Assembly: GCA_040004775.1 (NCBI GenBank)
Contig: JBDUAD010000015.1
Span: forward strand, 1-36,874
From: JALZBL01 sp040004775
Lineage (GTDB): Bacteria; Actinomycetota; Actinomycetes; Mycobacteriales; Jatrophihabitantaceae
Direction: 5' to 3'
DNA: 36,874 nt
The position numbers and the translations under genes are program-made. The notes under the pieces were generated by a model that made no database searches, was not told the DNA's origin, and saw only the letters and a list, made by a program, of their open reading frames with translations. Positions within the stretch are counted from its first letter, which is position 1. Every line of letters begins with the position of its first letter. Below are positions 6,612 through 17,147 of the stretch, in pieces.

Positions 6612-7544
6612 ATGAACCCGGCCCGGCGCCGCCGACGGACGACCCCTGCGGCCGCCGGGCCGGTGACCGGACGGACCATGGTCGTCGCCCACCGCGGCGC
6701 CAGCACGGTGCAGGCCGAGCACACCCTGCTCGCCTACCGCCAGGCGCTCGACAGGGGAGCCGACGGGCTCGAATGCGACGTGCGGCTGACCCGGGACGGT
6801 CACCTCGTCTGCGTGCACGACCGCCGCGTCGACCGCACCAGCGACGGGCGCGGCGTGGTCAGCGACCTGGACCTGGCCCGGCTGGCCGAACTCGACTTCG
6901 CCTCCTGGCACGCCGGCACGGGCGAACAATGGCCCGACTCAGCCGACGACCTTATGAGCGACGAGCCGTACCTGGCCGGCGTCGCCCCCGACCGTGATGC
7001 GGACACCGGTCGGGTGCTCACCGTGGACGTACTGCTCGCCCTGTGCGCCGACGCCGGGCGCCCGGTCACTCTGCTGATCGAGACCAAGCATCCGACCCGC
7101 TACGCCGGGCTGGTGGAAAAGGAGCTGGTGCGCCGGCTGCGCCGCTTCGCACTGGCGGGCGCGGCGGGGCCGGGCGGCGGACGCCGACCTCCCGCCCCGG
7201 TCTCGACGGCTCCGTCCGGCGTCCAGGTCGTGGTGATGAGCTTCGCGCCGATCGCCTTGCGCCGGGTTCGCCTGCTCGCGCCAGACCTGCCGACGGTGCT
7301 GCTGCTCGACCGGTTGGCGCCGATCCGCCGCAGCGGCGAGCTGCCGACCGGTACCGCCATCGCCGGACCCGGTCTGGCCGTCCTGCGACAGGACCCCGAC
7401 TTTGTCGCCCGCGCACACGCCCGGGGCAACCAGGTGTTCGTGTGGACGGTCGACGCGGCCGAGGACGTGCGCTTCGTGCTCGACCTCGGCGTCGACGCAG
7501 TGATCACCAACGATCCGGTCACCGCGCTGCGCGTCCGAGGCTAG
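6612..7544 (+). CDS. Glycerophosphodiester phosphodiesterase (GDPD/UgpQ-like)
   Basis: Hydrolyses glycerophosphodiesters to glycerol-3-phosphate and an alcohol. 310 residues from ATG 6612. Catalytic/metal motif VVAHRGAS with His27, then GLECDVRLTRDGHLVCVHD with Glu54, Asp56 and His69; later LLIETKHP (Glu/Lys), a strand with VVMSF, and the C-terminal VFVWTVD and GVDAVITNDP blocks. No signal peptide, so probably cytoplasmic. GTG 6534 would add a DEPGGAFV repeat peptide; ATG 6612 is preferred because homology starts shortly after it, but ribosome-site evidence is weak for both. The stop TAG (7542-7544) shares its bases with the stop of the convergent dehydrogenase. Confidence 0.9.
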   Translation: MNPARRRRRTTPAAAGPVTGRTMVVAHRGASTVQAEHTLLAYRQALDRGADGLECDVRLTRDGHLVCVHDRRVDRTSDGRGVVSDLDLARLAELDFASWHAGTGEQWPDSADDLMSDEPYLAGVAPDRDADTGRVLTVDVLLALCADAGRPVTLLIETKHPTRYAGLVEKELVRRLRRFALAGAAGPGGGRRPPAPVSTAPSGVQVVVMSFAPIALRRVRLLAPDLPTVLLLDRLAPIRRSGELPTGTAIAGPGLAVLRQDPDFVARAHARGNQVFVWTVDAAEDVRFVLDLGVDAVITNDPVTALRVRG

Positions 7545-10500
7545 GTCGGCAGGCCGCGCATCACCCGCAGGGCCACGGACAAGGTGGCCAGGTCGCAGGT
7601 GTCCCGACCAAGGGCCTCGGCCACCGTGTTACGCGCCCGGGCCACGCGCTCGGCGTTGGCGCTCTCCCACCTCCGCAGCCGCTCCTCGGCCGGCTGGTCG
7701 GCGCCGGTGGTGCGAAGCACCGCCGACGTGATCGCCGACAGCGCGGCGTAGACGTCGTGACGCAGGGCGGCGCGGGCCAGCGCCGACCACCGGTCCACCC
7801 GGGGCAGGGCCGTGACCGCAGTAAGCATGCGGTCCACGCTGAACCGCTCGGAGACGGTGAAGTGCAGCTGCGCCACCTCCTCGGCCGGGCGGCCGCGCTC
7901 AGCGGCGATCTCGACGACGTCGAGCAGGAGGTAGGCGGAAAGCAGCGTGGCGATGCGCGTTGCCAACTCCGTCGGGACCCCCATGGTGACCAGCCGGTCC
8001 ACGTCGGACTGGAGGGCCAGCCGCTCGTCACCGCGCAGCATCCTCGGCACCCGGTCGGACAGCTCGCGCACGGCCGGACGGAACCGGTCGATCTCGGCGC
8101 CGACGTCACCAAGCGGATACCGCACGTCGATCAGCCAGCGGGTGGCGCGGTCGGCCAGCCGGCGGATGTCGAAGTAGGCCGCGTCCTGGGCCTCGGTGGA
8201 CACCTGGTTGTCCAGCGCCTCGATGTCACGCCACAACGACTCAAGGTCGAACACCTCGCGGGTGATCGTGTACGCCAGCGTCACCTGCGCCGAGTCGGCC
8301 CCCGTCTCCTCGACCGCGCGGAACGCGAACGTCGTCCCGGCCCGGTTGACCATGTCATTGACCACCGACGTGACGACGATGTCGCGGTGCAGCGGATGCG
8401 CCCGCAGCGATCCGGCGAAGCGCTCGGCGATCGAGTGCGGGAAGTAGCCGGCCAGCGCCCGGCCCAGCCACGTGGAGTCGGGCACGCCCGAGTCGATCAG
8501 ACGCTCGGTGAGGTTGATCTTCACGTAAGCCAGCGCGACGGCGAGCTCGGGTGAGAGCAGGCCGAGGCCGGCGACTTCGCGCTGCACCAATTCCTTGTCG
8601 GTGGGCAGGAACTCGAGGCCACGGTCGAGCCGGGCGGTGCCTTCCAGGTCGCGCAGCAGCCGCCCGTAGACGCCCACCATCGGCCCGGCCAGACGTCGTT
8701 CCAGGCCGAGCAGCACGTTCTGCTCGTAGTTGTCGCGCAGCACCGCGGCGGCTACCTCGTCCGCGCAGGAGCCGAGCAGGCGATTGCGGTCCCGATGCTC
8801 GAGGCTGCCGGCGGCGACGGCCTGGTCGAGCAGAATCTTGATGTTCACCTCGTGGTCGGAGGTGTCCACGCCGGCCGAGTTGTCGATCGCGTCCGTGTTG
8901 ATCCCGCCCCCACCCCGGGCGAACTCGATGCGGCCAAGCTGGGTGAAGCCGAGGTTGCCTCCCTCGCCGACCACCCGGCAGCGCAGCTGCGCGGCGTCCA
9001 CGCGGATCGGGTCGTTGGCCTTGTCCCCGACGTCGACGTTGGTTTCGGTGGTGGCCTTGACGTAGGTGCCGATGCCACCGTTCCACAGCAGATCGACGGG
9101 CGCGCACAACACCGCGCGCATCAAGTCGGCCGGCGCCAACTCCGTGGTGCCGGCCGACAGCCCCAGTCGCTCGGCCACTGGCGGGCTGACCGGAATGGTC
9201 TTAAGCGTGCGCGCGTACACGCCTCCACCAGCCGAGATGTGCTGCGGGTCGTAATCGGCCCAGGAGGATCCGGGCAGCGCGGCCAGACGCTTGCGCTCCG
9301 CGAAGGCCACGCCCGGATCCGGGTCGGGATCAAGGAAGACGTGACGGTGGTCGAACGCGGCCACCAGGCGGAGCTGGTCGCTGAGCAGCATGCCGTTGCC
9401 GAAGACGTCGCCGGACATGTCGCCGATGCCGACCACCGTGACCCGTTGGGTGGCCACGTCCACCTCGCGCTCGCGGAAGTGGTACTCCACTGACCGCCAG
9501 GCCCCGCGGGCGGTGATGCCCATGGCCTTGTGGTCGTAACCCACCGAGCCGCCCGACGCGAAGGCGTCACCCAGCCAGAACCTGCGCTGAACGGCGATCA
9601 CGTTGGCCACGTCGGAGAAGCGGGCGGTGCCCTTGTCCGCGGCGACCACCAGGTACGGGTCGTCGGAGTCGTAGCGCCGCACCCGTGGCGGCGGTTGCAC
9701 CGCCCGGTGCCCGGCCGCGTCGGTGACGTAGTTGTCGGTGATGTCGAGCAGGGCGGAGACGAAGGCCCGGTAACAGGCCACTCCCTCGGCGGCCGAGGCG
9801 TCGCGATCGAGGGCCGGATCGGGCAGCTGCTTGGCCACGAAGCCACCCTTGGCTCCGACCGGGACGATCACTGCGTTTTTGATCATCTGGGCCTTGACCA
9901 GCCCCAGGACCTCGGTGCGGAAATCTTCGCGACGGTCCGACCAGCGCAGCCCCCCGCGGGCGACCGGACCGAAGCGCAGGTGCACGCCTTCGACCGACGG
10001 CGAGTACACCCACACCTCGAAGCGGGGCAGCGGCTGGGGCAGGCCGTCGACCTGGTGCGGGTCGAGCTTGAAGGCCAAGGCCCAGCGGATCGACGGTGGA
10101 TCGTCGGCGGCGTCACCGGTCCGGCCGGACGGAGCCGGCACCGCAGTACCGGAGGTCGCAGCCGCCGCGGCCTCGACCGTCGACGGCCGGTTGGGTGAGG
10201 CCGACAGGTCGACCCGAAAGGCGTTGGTCCGCAACGTGGCCAGGATCAGGCCCATCAGGGAACGCAGGATCCGGTCCTGATCGAGGCTGGCCACGGAGCC
10301 CAGGGCCTCACGGATGTCGGCGGTGATCGCGGCCGGGGCGGCGGGATCGTCCTGGGCCAGATCCGCCACCTCGGCGGCCGGGTCGAAGCGCGCCTCGAAC
10401 AACTCGGCTAGCCGACGGGCCAGGCGCGGATGGTCGATCAGCGCCTGTTCGACGTAGCCCTGGCTGTACTGACTGCCGGCCTGGCGCAGGTACTTGGCGT

Positions 10501-12448
10501 AGGCCCGCAGGATCGTCACCTGGCGCCAGGTTAGGCCGGCCCGCAGGACCAACTCGTTGAACCGGTCGGGTTCGACGTCACCGCGCCAGAGGCGCCGTAG
10601 CGCCTCGAGCAGATTGGCCACCCGATCCTCTCCGGCCTCGTGCTCGTCCTCGGGCTCGAGGTCCACGCCGGGCGGGAGGCCGAGGCCGAAGTCGTAGATC
10701 CACGCCGGGCCGCCGTCGTGGCGGTCGATCTCGTAGGGTCGCTCGTCGAGGACCTCGATGCCCAAGTAGCTGAGCAGCGGCAGCGCGCGAGCCAGCGAGA
10801 TGTGGGTGCCGGTGCGCAGGATCTTCAGCCGCCGCGACGCCGGGTCGGAGGCCGGCGGCGTGTAGAGATCGAAGGCCAAGCCGTCGGCTGCCGGCAACTG
10901 CTCGAGCCGGCGGATGTCGCGCACCGCGGTGGCGGCCGGGAAGTCCTCCTTGTAGGCCTCCGGAAAGGAGCGGTCGTAGCGGCGGATGAGCCGTTGGCCC
11001 TCCTGCTCGCTGGTGGCCAGCAGCAGCAGGTCGGCCAGGTCGTCGCCCCACCGCCGGGTGACCTCGGTGATGCGTGCCTCGACCTCGCGGTAGTCCGGCG
11101 TGGGCACCGGCTCGCCCGGACGCAGCGTCACCAGGTAATGCAGGCGGGCCAGCCCGAGGTCGGAGATGCTGTTCTCGCGATCGATGAGCGAGCCCGGCCA
11201 GCGCTCGGCCACCACCTCGCGCACCTGGCGGACGGTTTCGGGCCCGAGGCGCTCGGCCGGCAGGTACACCAGCACCGAGACGAAGTCGCGGTTGAGGTGC
11301 ACCCGGCTGAAGACTCCGATCCCGCCGCGCTCGGCCCGATTGGCGACGAGGGTGGCCAGGTTGAGCAGGTCGGCCGAGTCCGCCTCGAGCAGCTCGTCGC
11401 GGGGCAGAGTGCGCAGCGCGGCCACCAGCTGCCGGCCCGTGTAGCTGTTGGCCCGTACGCCGGCGTGGGCCAGCACGTCCTTGACCCGCCGGCGCAGCAC
11501 CGGCACCCGGCTGACCCCGGCGTCGGCGCTCTCGTCGAACAGGCCGAGGAAAACGTGGATCTTGGCCGACTCCCCGGGTGCGCCCGGGGCCACCACACTG
11601 ACGCAGTCGTAGCGCACCGCGCGCAGGACGGTGGACATCAGCGGGGACTTGAAAACCACCACGGGCGCGCCGCTGCGGTAGGCCGGCAGCAGCTCGAGCG
11701 CGGACACCGTCCGGTTGCCGCGGAGGACGCCACTGACGGCCCGCTCCATCCGTGGCCCGGCTCCGCGGCCGCCTGAGCCCGCCGGGGCGTAACCGGCCAG
11801 TTCGTTGGCCGAGTACGCAGCGTGACCCAGGATCATGAAGTTGCCGTCGGCCAGCCACCGCAGCAGCGAACCGGCCTCAGCGCTGGTCTCGCGGTCGAAC
11901 TGCCCCGGGTCGTCGGTCAAGGTGTCGGCGAGGGCGCGGATCAGGGCGTAGGTGACCGGTGCGTCGTCGACGGCGTGGTGGACGTCGGTGAGCACCGCGC
12001 GCAGACCGGCGGCGATCTCCTCCTGCTCGCTGGCCGGCACCGCCGGGATCTCGGCGTACATCCACGACTCGCCGGTGGCGCCGTCGGGCAGCTCGGCGGT
12101 ATCGGCGATGTCGTGGACGGCGAGCAGGCGCCCGTCGTCGTCCCGAGTGACCACCAGGTGTGGATGCAGCAGGTTCTCGACCGGATGGCCGGTGACCTTG
12201 AGCTCGGAGCGGACGGAATCGACGAGGTACGGGGCGTCGGCGGTGACGATCTCCACCGCTGACGTCTCGGTGTTCACCGTCCGCACCCGGACGAGCGTGG
12301 CCTCGGGCCGGCGGACGTCGCCGAAGCGGTGATGCTCTCGCGCCACCGCGTCGAGATAGGCCTGCGGATAGCCCGGCAGTTGGGTTCCGACGTGGGCCAG
12401 GTAGCGAACCGCGAAGCTCGCCTCGTCACACATCTGGTCGGTGGTCAT
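7541..12448 (-). CDS. gdh: Large NAD-dependent glutamate dehydrogenase (180-kDa class)
   Basis: Oxidatively deaminates glutamate to 2-oxoglutarate and ammonium, with NAD. 1635 residues from ATG 12448, the size of the L-GDH180 class of actinobacteria and proteobacteria. The N-terminal half holds regulatory ACT-like segments (VTADAPYLVDSV, GIGVFSRVHLNRDFVSVLVYLP). The catalytic core begins with VHLRFGPVARGGLRWSDR; the catalytic lysine is in PVGAKGGF (Lys867). Next come the Rossmann-side blocks VTVVGIGDMSGDVFGNGML and LWNGGIGTYVK, then EGGNLGFTQ and NTDAIDNSAGVD. A longer reading upstream of 12448 shows no homology. No clear ribosome site. Divergent from the GNAT gene across 187 bases that hold palindromes. 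Confidence 0.95.
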   Translation of the reverse strand: MTTDQMCDEASFAVRYLAHVGTQLPGYPQAYLDAVAREHHRFGDVRRPEATLVRVRTVNTETSAVEIVTADAPYLVDSVRSELKVTGHPVENLLHPHLVVTRDDDGRLLAVHDIADTAELPDGATGESWMYAEIPAVPASEQEEIAAGLRAVLTDVHHAVDDAPVTYALIRALADTLTDDPGQFDRETSAEAGSLLRWLADGNFMILGHAAYSANELAGYAPAGSGGRGAGPRMERAVSGVLRGNRTVSALELLPAYRSGAPVVVFKSPLMSTVLRAVRYDCVSVVAPGAPGESAKIHVFLGLFDESADAGVSRVPVLRRRVKDVLAHAGVRANSYTGRQLVAALRTLPRDELLEADSADLLNLATLVANRAERGGIGVFSRVHLNRDFVSVLVYLPAERLGPETVRQVREVVAERWPGSLIDRENSISDLGLARLHYLVTLRPGEPVPTPDYREVEARITEVTRRWGDDLADLLLLATSEQEGQRLIRRYDRSFPEAYKEDFPAATAVRDIRRLEQLPAADGLAFDLYTPPASDPASRRLKILRTGTHISLARALPLLSYLGIEVLDERPYEIDRHDGGPAWIYDFGLGLPPGVDLEPEDEHEAGEDRVANLLEALRRLWRGDVEPDRFNELVLRAGLTWRQVTILRAYAKYLRQAGSQYSQGYVEQALIDHPRLARRLAELFEARFDPAAEVADLAQDDPAAPAAITADIREALGSVASLDQDRILRSLMGLILATLRTNAFRVDLSASPNRPSTVEAAAAATSGTAVPAPSGRTGDAADDPPSIRWALAFKLDPHQVDGLPQPLPRFEVWVYSPSVEGVHLRFGPVARGGLRWSDRREDFRTEVLGLVKAQMIKNAVIVPVGAKGGFVAKQLPDPALDRDASAAEGVACYRAFVSALLDITDNYVTDAAGHRAVQPPPRVRRYDSDDPYLVVAADKGTARFSDVANVIAVQRRFWLGDAFASGGSVGYDHKAMGITARGAWRSVEYHFREREVDVATQRVTVVGIGDMSGDVFGNGMLLSDQLRLVAAFDHRHVFLDPDPDPGVAFAERKRLAALPGSSWADYDPQHISAGGGVYARTLKTIPVSPPVAERLGLSAGTTELAPADLMRAVLCAPVDLLWNGGIGTYVKATTETNVDVGDKANDPIRVDAAQLRCRVVGEGGNLGFTQLGRIEFARGGGGINTDAIDNSAGVDTSDHEVNIKILLDQAVAAGSLEHRDRNRLLGSCADEVAAAVLRDNYEQNVLLGLERRLAGPMVGVYGRLLRDLEGTARLDRGLEFLPTDKELVQREVAGLGLLSPELAVALAYVKINLTERLIDSGVPDSTWLGRALAGYFPHSIAERFAGSLRAHPLHRDIVVTSVVNDMVNRAGTTFAFRAVEETGADSAQVTLAYTITREVFDLESLWRDIEALDNQVSTEAQDAAYFDIRRLADRATRWLIDVRYPLGDVGAEIDRFRPAVRELSDRVPRMLRGDERLALQSDVDRLVTMGVPTELATRIATLLSAYLLLDVVEIAAERGRPAEEVAQLHFTVSERFSVDRMLTAVTALPRVDRWSALARAALRHDVYAALSAITSAVLRTTGADQPAEERLRRWESANAERVARARNTVAEALGRDTCDLATLSVALRVMRGLPT

Positions 12449-12493
12449 CAGGTGGCGGTCATCGGGCGGGTGTTGCGGTGGACATCGGGCTCG

Positions 12494-12533
12494 GTCACCT
12501 CGTTGTGACGTCACGGGTGGGCAGGGGCTGCCC
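12494..12533. promoter_or_regulatory. Palindromes between gdh and the GNAT gene
   Basis: GTCAC (12494-12498), GTGAC (12505-12509) and GTCAC (12510-12514) form two overlapping inverted repeats: GTCAC-N6-GTGAC and the perfect palindrome GTGACGTCAC. A short hairpin GGGCAG-GGG-CTGCCC follows at 12519-12533. These look like operator half-sites, reminiscent of GTGA/TCAC sites of the CRP/GlxR type, but the spacing is not the usual one, so the regulator is open. Confidence 0.35.
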
Positions 12534-12623
12534 CCATCGAACCACTTCGGGCGATGGCGTGGGCCGAGACGACGGCCACTGTGCCGGCCGAGCAGCGAGC
12601 TGGCCGGCGGTGCCCGAGCGCGC

Positions 12624-12629
12624 CAGGCT
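12624..12629 (+). promoter_or_regulatory. Possible leaderless -10 element of the GNAT gene
   Basis: CAGGCT, one mismatch from TANNNT, ends 6 bases before the ATG at 12636. Weaker than the msrA, fpg, pheA and serS examples. Confidence 0.3.
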
Positions 12630-12635
12630 GAGCCC

Positions 12636-13157
12636 ATGGACCCTCATGCCACAGCCGATGGAGCGTCCGACCCCCTGCCCGAGACGGTCTCGTTGGGCCG
12701 GCCCGACGCCGCGGTGACGATCCGGCCGGCGACCGTGCACGACGCCGACGCGGTGACGGCCCTGGTCCGCGCGGCGTACGCCCACTACGTACCCCGAATC
12801 GGGCGCGAACCGCTGCCGATGACCGCTGACCACCGGGCGCAGATCGAGGCCGGCACGGTGTGGGTGGCCCCGGGCGACGGGCGGATCCGCGGCGTCCTGG
12901 TGCTGGTTGCCGCGCCGGACCAACTCCTGGTCGACAACCTGGCCGTCGACCCGCGCGACCAGGGCACGGGGCTCGGCGGCCTTCTCCTTGCGTTCGCCGA
13001 GGATCGCGCCCGGGCGGCCGGACGAGCCGAGGTACGCCTCTACACCCACGAGAAGATGGTCGAGAACCGCGCGTTCTACGCCCGTCGCGGCTTCGTCGAG
13101 ACCGGCCAGGCGCAGGAGGACGGATTACCCCGCGTCTTCCTGCGCAAGCCGGTGTAG
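12636..13157 (+). CDS. GNAT-family N-acetyltransferase
   Basis: 173 residues from ATG 12636. One GNAT domain: TIRPATVHDADAVTALVRAAY (strand 1/helix 1), LLVDNLAVDPRDQGTGLGGLLLAFAEDRA, which is strand 4 and the acetyl-CoA pyrophosphate loop (Q/RxxGxG/A, here RDQGTGLGG), then VRLYTHEKMVENRAFYARRGFVETG (motif B with the usual N..FY..GF). The acceptor substrate cannot be deduced. Followed after 38 bases by the malic enzyme gene on the same strand; the two may be co-transcribed. Confidence 0.9.
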   Translation: MDPHATADGASDPLPETVSLGRPDAAVTIRPATVHDADAVTALVRAAYAHYVPRIGREPLPMTADHRAQIEAGTVWVAPGDGRIRGVLVLVAAPDQLLVDNLAVDPRDQGTGLGGLLLAFAEDRARAAGRAEVRLYTHEKMVENRAFYARRGFVETGQAQEDGLPRVFLRKPV

Positions 13158-13195
13158 CCGTGCAGCCAGGCGGCGCCGGGGAGGAAGATGCGCAG

Positions 13196-14632
<1,437 letters not shown>

Positions 14633-14716
14633 TGTCGTTCTCTGGTCCGCTTCAGCTGCACAACGTCCTTCGGGCCCTGGCCGGTTGCCGCGGCTCTATC
14701 CAGTCGCCGCTGTACC

Positions 14717-15316
14717 TCAGGCGCTGATCGCCGCCACCCCGGCCGCCACCGCGAAGGCGGTGAACATCAGCCCGGCCACCCGCTGGAACCAGTGCACCGG
14801 CACCCGGTGCAGCACGACCTGGCCGAGGAACGTGGCCAGCACGGCCACGCCGACCAGGGCCAGGAACGCCCCCAGCCCCACGGCCAGCGGCTCGCCATGG
14901 CGGGCGACCAGACCCGCAGTGACCAGCTGGCTGGCGTCACCCCACTCCGCGGCAAACAGCACGCCGAAAGCAATGGCGGCGATGCGCCGGTCCGACAGCT
15001 GGCCGGTGGGTGTGGCCGCCGTCTCGTCCGCGGGATCGTCGCCACGAAAGCCCTCGCGCAGCAGCAGCCCGGCTCCGGCCGCGAAGAGCACGGCGACCGC
15101 GCCCTCCAGCACCCGCTCGGGCAGGAGCCGCAGCAGGCCACCGGCGGTGACGGCGATGACGCACTGGATGGCGAATGCGGCGGCCACGCCGACCAGCACC
15201 GGTGCGCGCCGGTAGCGGGTGGACAGCACCAACGTGGCGACCAGCGTCTTGTCCGGCAGCTCGACCAGTAGCACCGCGACGAAGGCGATCGCGAACGCGG
15301 CGGCGAAGGTCGACAT
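14717..15316 (-). CDS. GDT1/TMEM165-family (UPF0016) cation transporter
   Basis: 199-residue integral membrane protein. Two copies of the family motif are seen: VELPDKTLVATL near the N-terminus (a variant of E-x-G-D-K/R-S/T with Pro in place of Gly) and AEWGDASQLVTAG in the second half, separated by a hydrophilic loop (FRGDDPADETAATP). About six membrane segments. Relatives export Mn2+ or exchange Ca2+/Mn2+ for protons. ATG 15316, or the GTG just before it (15319), is supported by GGGGGAGG upstream; the GTG has the better spacing. I looked for a Mn2+ riboswitch upstream and saw none in the short leader. Divergent from the DUF4446 gene. Confidence 0.9.
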   Translation of the reverse strand: MSTFAAAFAIAFVAVLLVELPDKTLVATLVLSTRYRRAPVLVGVAAAFAIQCVIAVTAGGLLRLLPERVLEGAVAVLFAAGAGLLLREGFRGDDPADETAATPTGQLSDRRIAAIAFGVLFAAEWGDASQLVTAGLVARHGEPLAVGLGAFLALVGVAVLATFLGQVVLHRVPVHWFQRVAGLMFTAFAVAAGVAAISA

Positions 15317-15387
15317 CACCGGACATCCTCCCCCGCGCCGGAGGCTCGGCGAACCCGACAGTCCGGCCGATCTACGCATCTGCGCCC

Positions 15388-15393
15388 TAGCCT
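15388..15393 (+). promoter_or_regulatory. -10 element before the DUF4446 gene
   Basis: TAGCCT ends 5 bases before the tandem ATGATG at 15399, again without a ribosome site, so the mRNA is probably leaderless or nearly so. Confidence 0.4.
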
Positions 15394-15398
15394 GGGCG

Positions 15399-16175
15399 AT
15401 GATGCTCACTGCGCTCGCCGTCGGCGCGCTCGTCATCGGGCTGATCGCTTTGGTGGCGGGCGTGCTCGCGCTGCGCACGCTCGGCCAGCTTCGGCGCAGC
15501 GTCGGGCTGCTCGGGCGCGGACCGAACGGGCGACGGGAGACGTTCGTCGAGGTCGCCGCCCGTCAGATCGAGGTCAGCGAGCGGACCCGCGCCGACTTCG
15601 AGGAATTGAGCCGCGCGGTCGGTCGGGTCATCGAGTCGTTGCGAGCCCGGGTCGACTCGGACCTGGGGGCGGCCTACGGCTCACTGCGTGACGAGCTGAA
15701 CGCGGTCAGGACCGATGCCGACCGGCGCACGGCCGACACCGCGGCTGGAGTGGAAGCTCGTCTCGACGCGCTCAAGGACGTGGTCGACCGCGAGCTGGTC
15801 GATATCCGGCAACGGCTCTCGGCCGATACGGCCGCCGCGCTGGACACGGTGTCCACCGAGCGGTCCGGGCTCCATGACGCGGCCGAGCTCCAGCGCAGGC
15901 AGCTGGGGGAGCTGGCCGACCGGGTCCAGGTCGCGCTCGGCGCATCCCTGCGCCGCGTGGCCCTGGTCCGTTTCGACGCGTTCGACGACTTGAGCGGGCG
16001 CCTGTCGTTCGCGCTGGCCCTGCTCGACGGACGTGGCGACGGCATCGTGCTGAGCTCGCTGGCCGGGCGGACCGAGAGTCGGCTCTACGCGAAGCCGGTG
16101 GCCGGTGGCGCCGGCGTGAACGACCTCTCCCCTGAGGAGCAGGAGGCGGTCACCGCGGCCATGCGGACCCGCTGA
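15399..16175 (+). CDS. DUF4446-family membrane-anchored coiled-coil protein
   Basis: 258 residues. An N-terminal membrane segment (residues 2-25, LTALAVGALVIGLIALVAGVLAL) is followed by a charged, heptad-like region (about 55-170) rich in Arg/Glu/Asp/Ala, likely coiled coil. The C-terminal DUF4446 block reads VRFDAFDDLSGRLSFALALLD, GDGIVLSSLAGRTESRLYAKPV and LSPEEQEAV. The function of the family is not known to me. It precedes pheA by 30 bases on the same strand; from memory this DUF4446-pheA neighbourhood is also found in mycobacteria (Rv3839/Rv3838c). The start could be either of two adjacent ATG codons. Confidence 0.88.
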   Translation: MMLTALAVGALVIGLIALVAGVLALRTLGQLRRSVGLLGRGPNGRRETFVEVAARQIEVSERTRADFEELSRAVGRVIESLRARVDSDLGAAYGSLRDELNAVRTDADRRTADTAAGVEARLDALKDVVDRELVDIRQRLSADTAAALDTVSTERSGLHDAAELQRRQLGELADRVQVALGASLRRVALVRFDAFDDLSGRLSFALALLDGRGDGIVLSSLAGRTESRLYAKPVAGGAGVNDLSPEEQEAVTAAMRTR

Positions 16176-16193
16176 GGACACGCCGACGCTCGC

Positions 16194-16199
16194 TACCCT
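16194..16199 (+). promoter_or_regulatory. -10 element of leaderless pheA promoter
   Basis: TACCCT, then exactly 6 bases, then GTG 16206. No ribosome site precedes the start codon. Confidence 0.5.
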
Positions 16200-16205
16200 C
16201 GCCCG

Positions 16206-17135
16206 GTGGCTGCCCGATACGCGTTCCTTGGTCCGCGCGGCACCTTCGCCCACGCCGCCCTGCGCACGCTGCCCGAGGCGGCCGACGCCGAGCTGGTGCC
16301 GTTCGGGTCCGTGACCCAGGCCGTCGACGCGGTGCGGGCCGGTGCCGTCGACGGTGCCCTGGTTCCGCTGGAGAACTCGGTCGAGGGCGCGGTGCCGGCC
16401 ACCTTGGACGAGCTGGCCGGCGCCGGCTCCCCGCTGGTCATCGTCGCCGAGACCTACCTGCCCGTGGTTTTCGACCTGCTGGCCCGGTCCGGCACCGAGC
16501 TCCACCAGGTGGCGTCCGTGGCCACGCATCCGCACGCCGAGGCCCAGGTGCGCCGTTTCCTGCTCGACCGGGTGCCCGACGCCACCGTCACGCTGTTGGC
16601 GTCGACCGCAGCCGGCGCGGCGGCGGTGGCCGACGGCCAGTTCGACGCCGCAGTGGCACCCCCGGCGGCCGGCGAGCTGTACGACCTGACCGCGCTGGCC
16701 ACCGACATAGCCGACCACACCGGTGCCGTGACCCGCTTCGTCCTCCTCGCCCGTCCCAGCGTGCCCAGCCCGCCGAGCGCGAACGACCGCACCAGCCTGG
16801 TGGCCTATCTGCGGGAGAACCACTCCGGCGCACTGCTCGAGATCCTCACCGAGTTCGCGATGCGCGGGGTCAACCTGACGCGCATCGAGTCCCGGCCGAC
16901 CAAGGCCCGGGTGGGCCAGTACTGCTTCACCATCGACTGCGAGGGCCACATCGCCGAGGCTCGCGTAGGCGACGCCTTGGCCGCGGTGCACCGCATCTGC
17001 GCCGACGTGCGGTTCCTCGGCAGCTATCCCCGCGCCGATGGCCGGCAGGCGCCGGTGCCGATGGGGCGCACCGACGGCGAATTCGCCGAGTCGGTGCAGT
17101 GGCTGCGCACCGTCCGCGACACCGGAACCGCCTGA
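16206..17135 (+). CDS. pheA: Prephenate dehydratase
   Basis: Converts prephenate to phenylpyruvate in phenylalanine synthesis. 309 residues, monofunctional type. The dehydratase domain has YAFLGPRGTFAHAAL at the N-terminus, LVPLENSVEGAV, and the catalytic TRF triplet at residues 176-178 (AVTRFVLL). The C-terminal ACT domain has GALLEILTEFAMRGVNLTRIESRP, with the ESRP motif (228-231) that binds phenylalanine for feedback inhibition. GTG 16206 is set by the homology start and the -10 element. It is convergent with the minus-strand Cpn10-like gene only 12 bases away. Confidence 0.96.
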   Translation: MAARYAFLGPRGTFAHAALRTLPEAADAELVPFGSVTQAVDAVRAGAVDGALVPLENSVEGAVPATLDELAGAGSPLVIVAETYLPVVFDLLARSGTELHQVASVATHPHAEAQVRRFLLDRVPDATVTLLASTAAGAAAVADGQFDAAVAPPAAGELYDLTALATDIADHTGAVTRFVLLARPSVPSPPSANDRTSLVAYLRENHSGALLEILTEFAMRGVNLTRIESRPTKARVGQYCFTIDCEGHIAEARVGDALAAVHRICADVRFLGSYPRADGRQAPVPMGRTDGEFAESVQWLRTVRDTGTA

Positions 17136-17147
17136 TCCTCACGTGGC

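Noticed and set aside
10578..11858. 426-codon minus-strand open frame inside gdh
   Set aside because: Shadow frame: Arg/Pro/Ala-rich composition with no motif, while the gdh frame there is continuous and matches the family.
14633..14716. Terminator between malic enzyme and the GDT1-like gene
   Set aside because: Only short palindromes (for example GCCGCGGC) are present; no convincing stem-loop.
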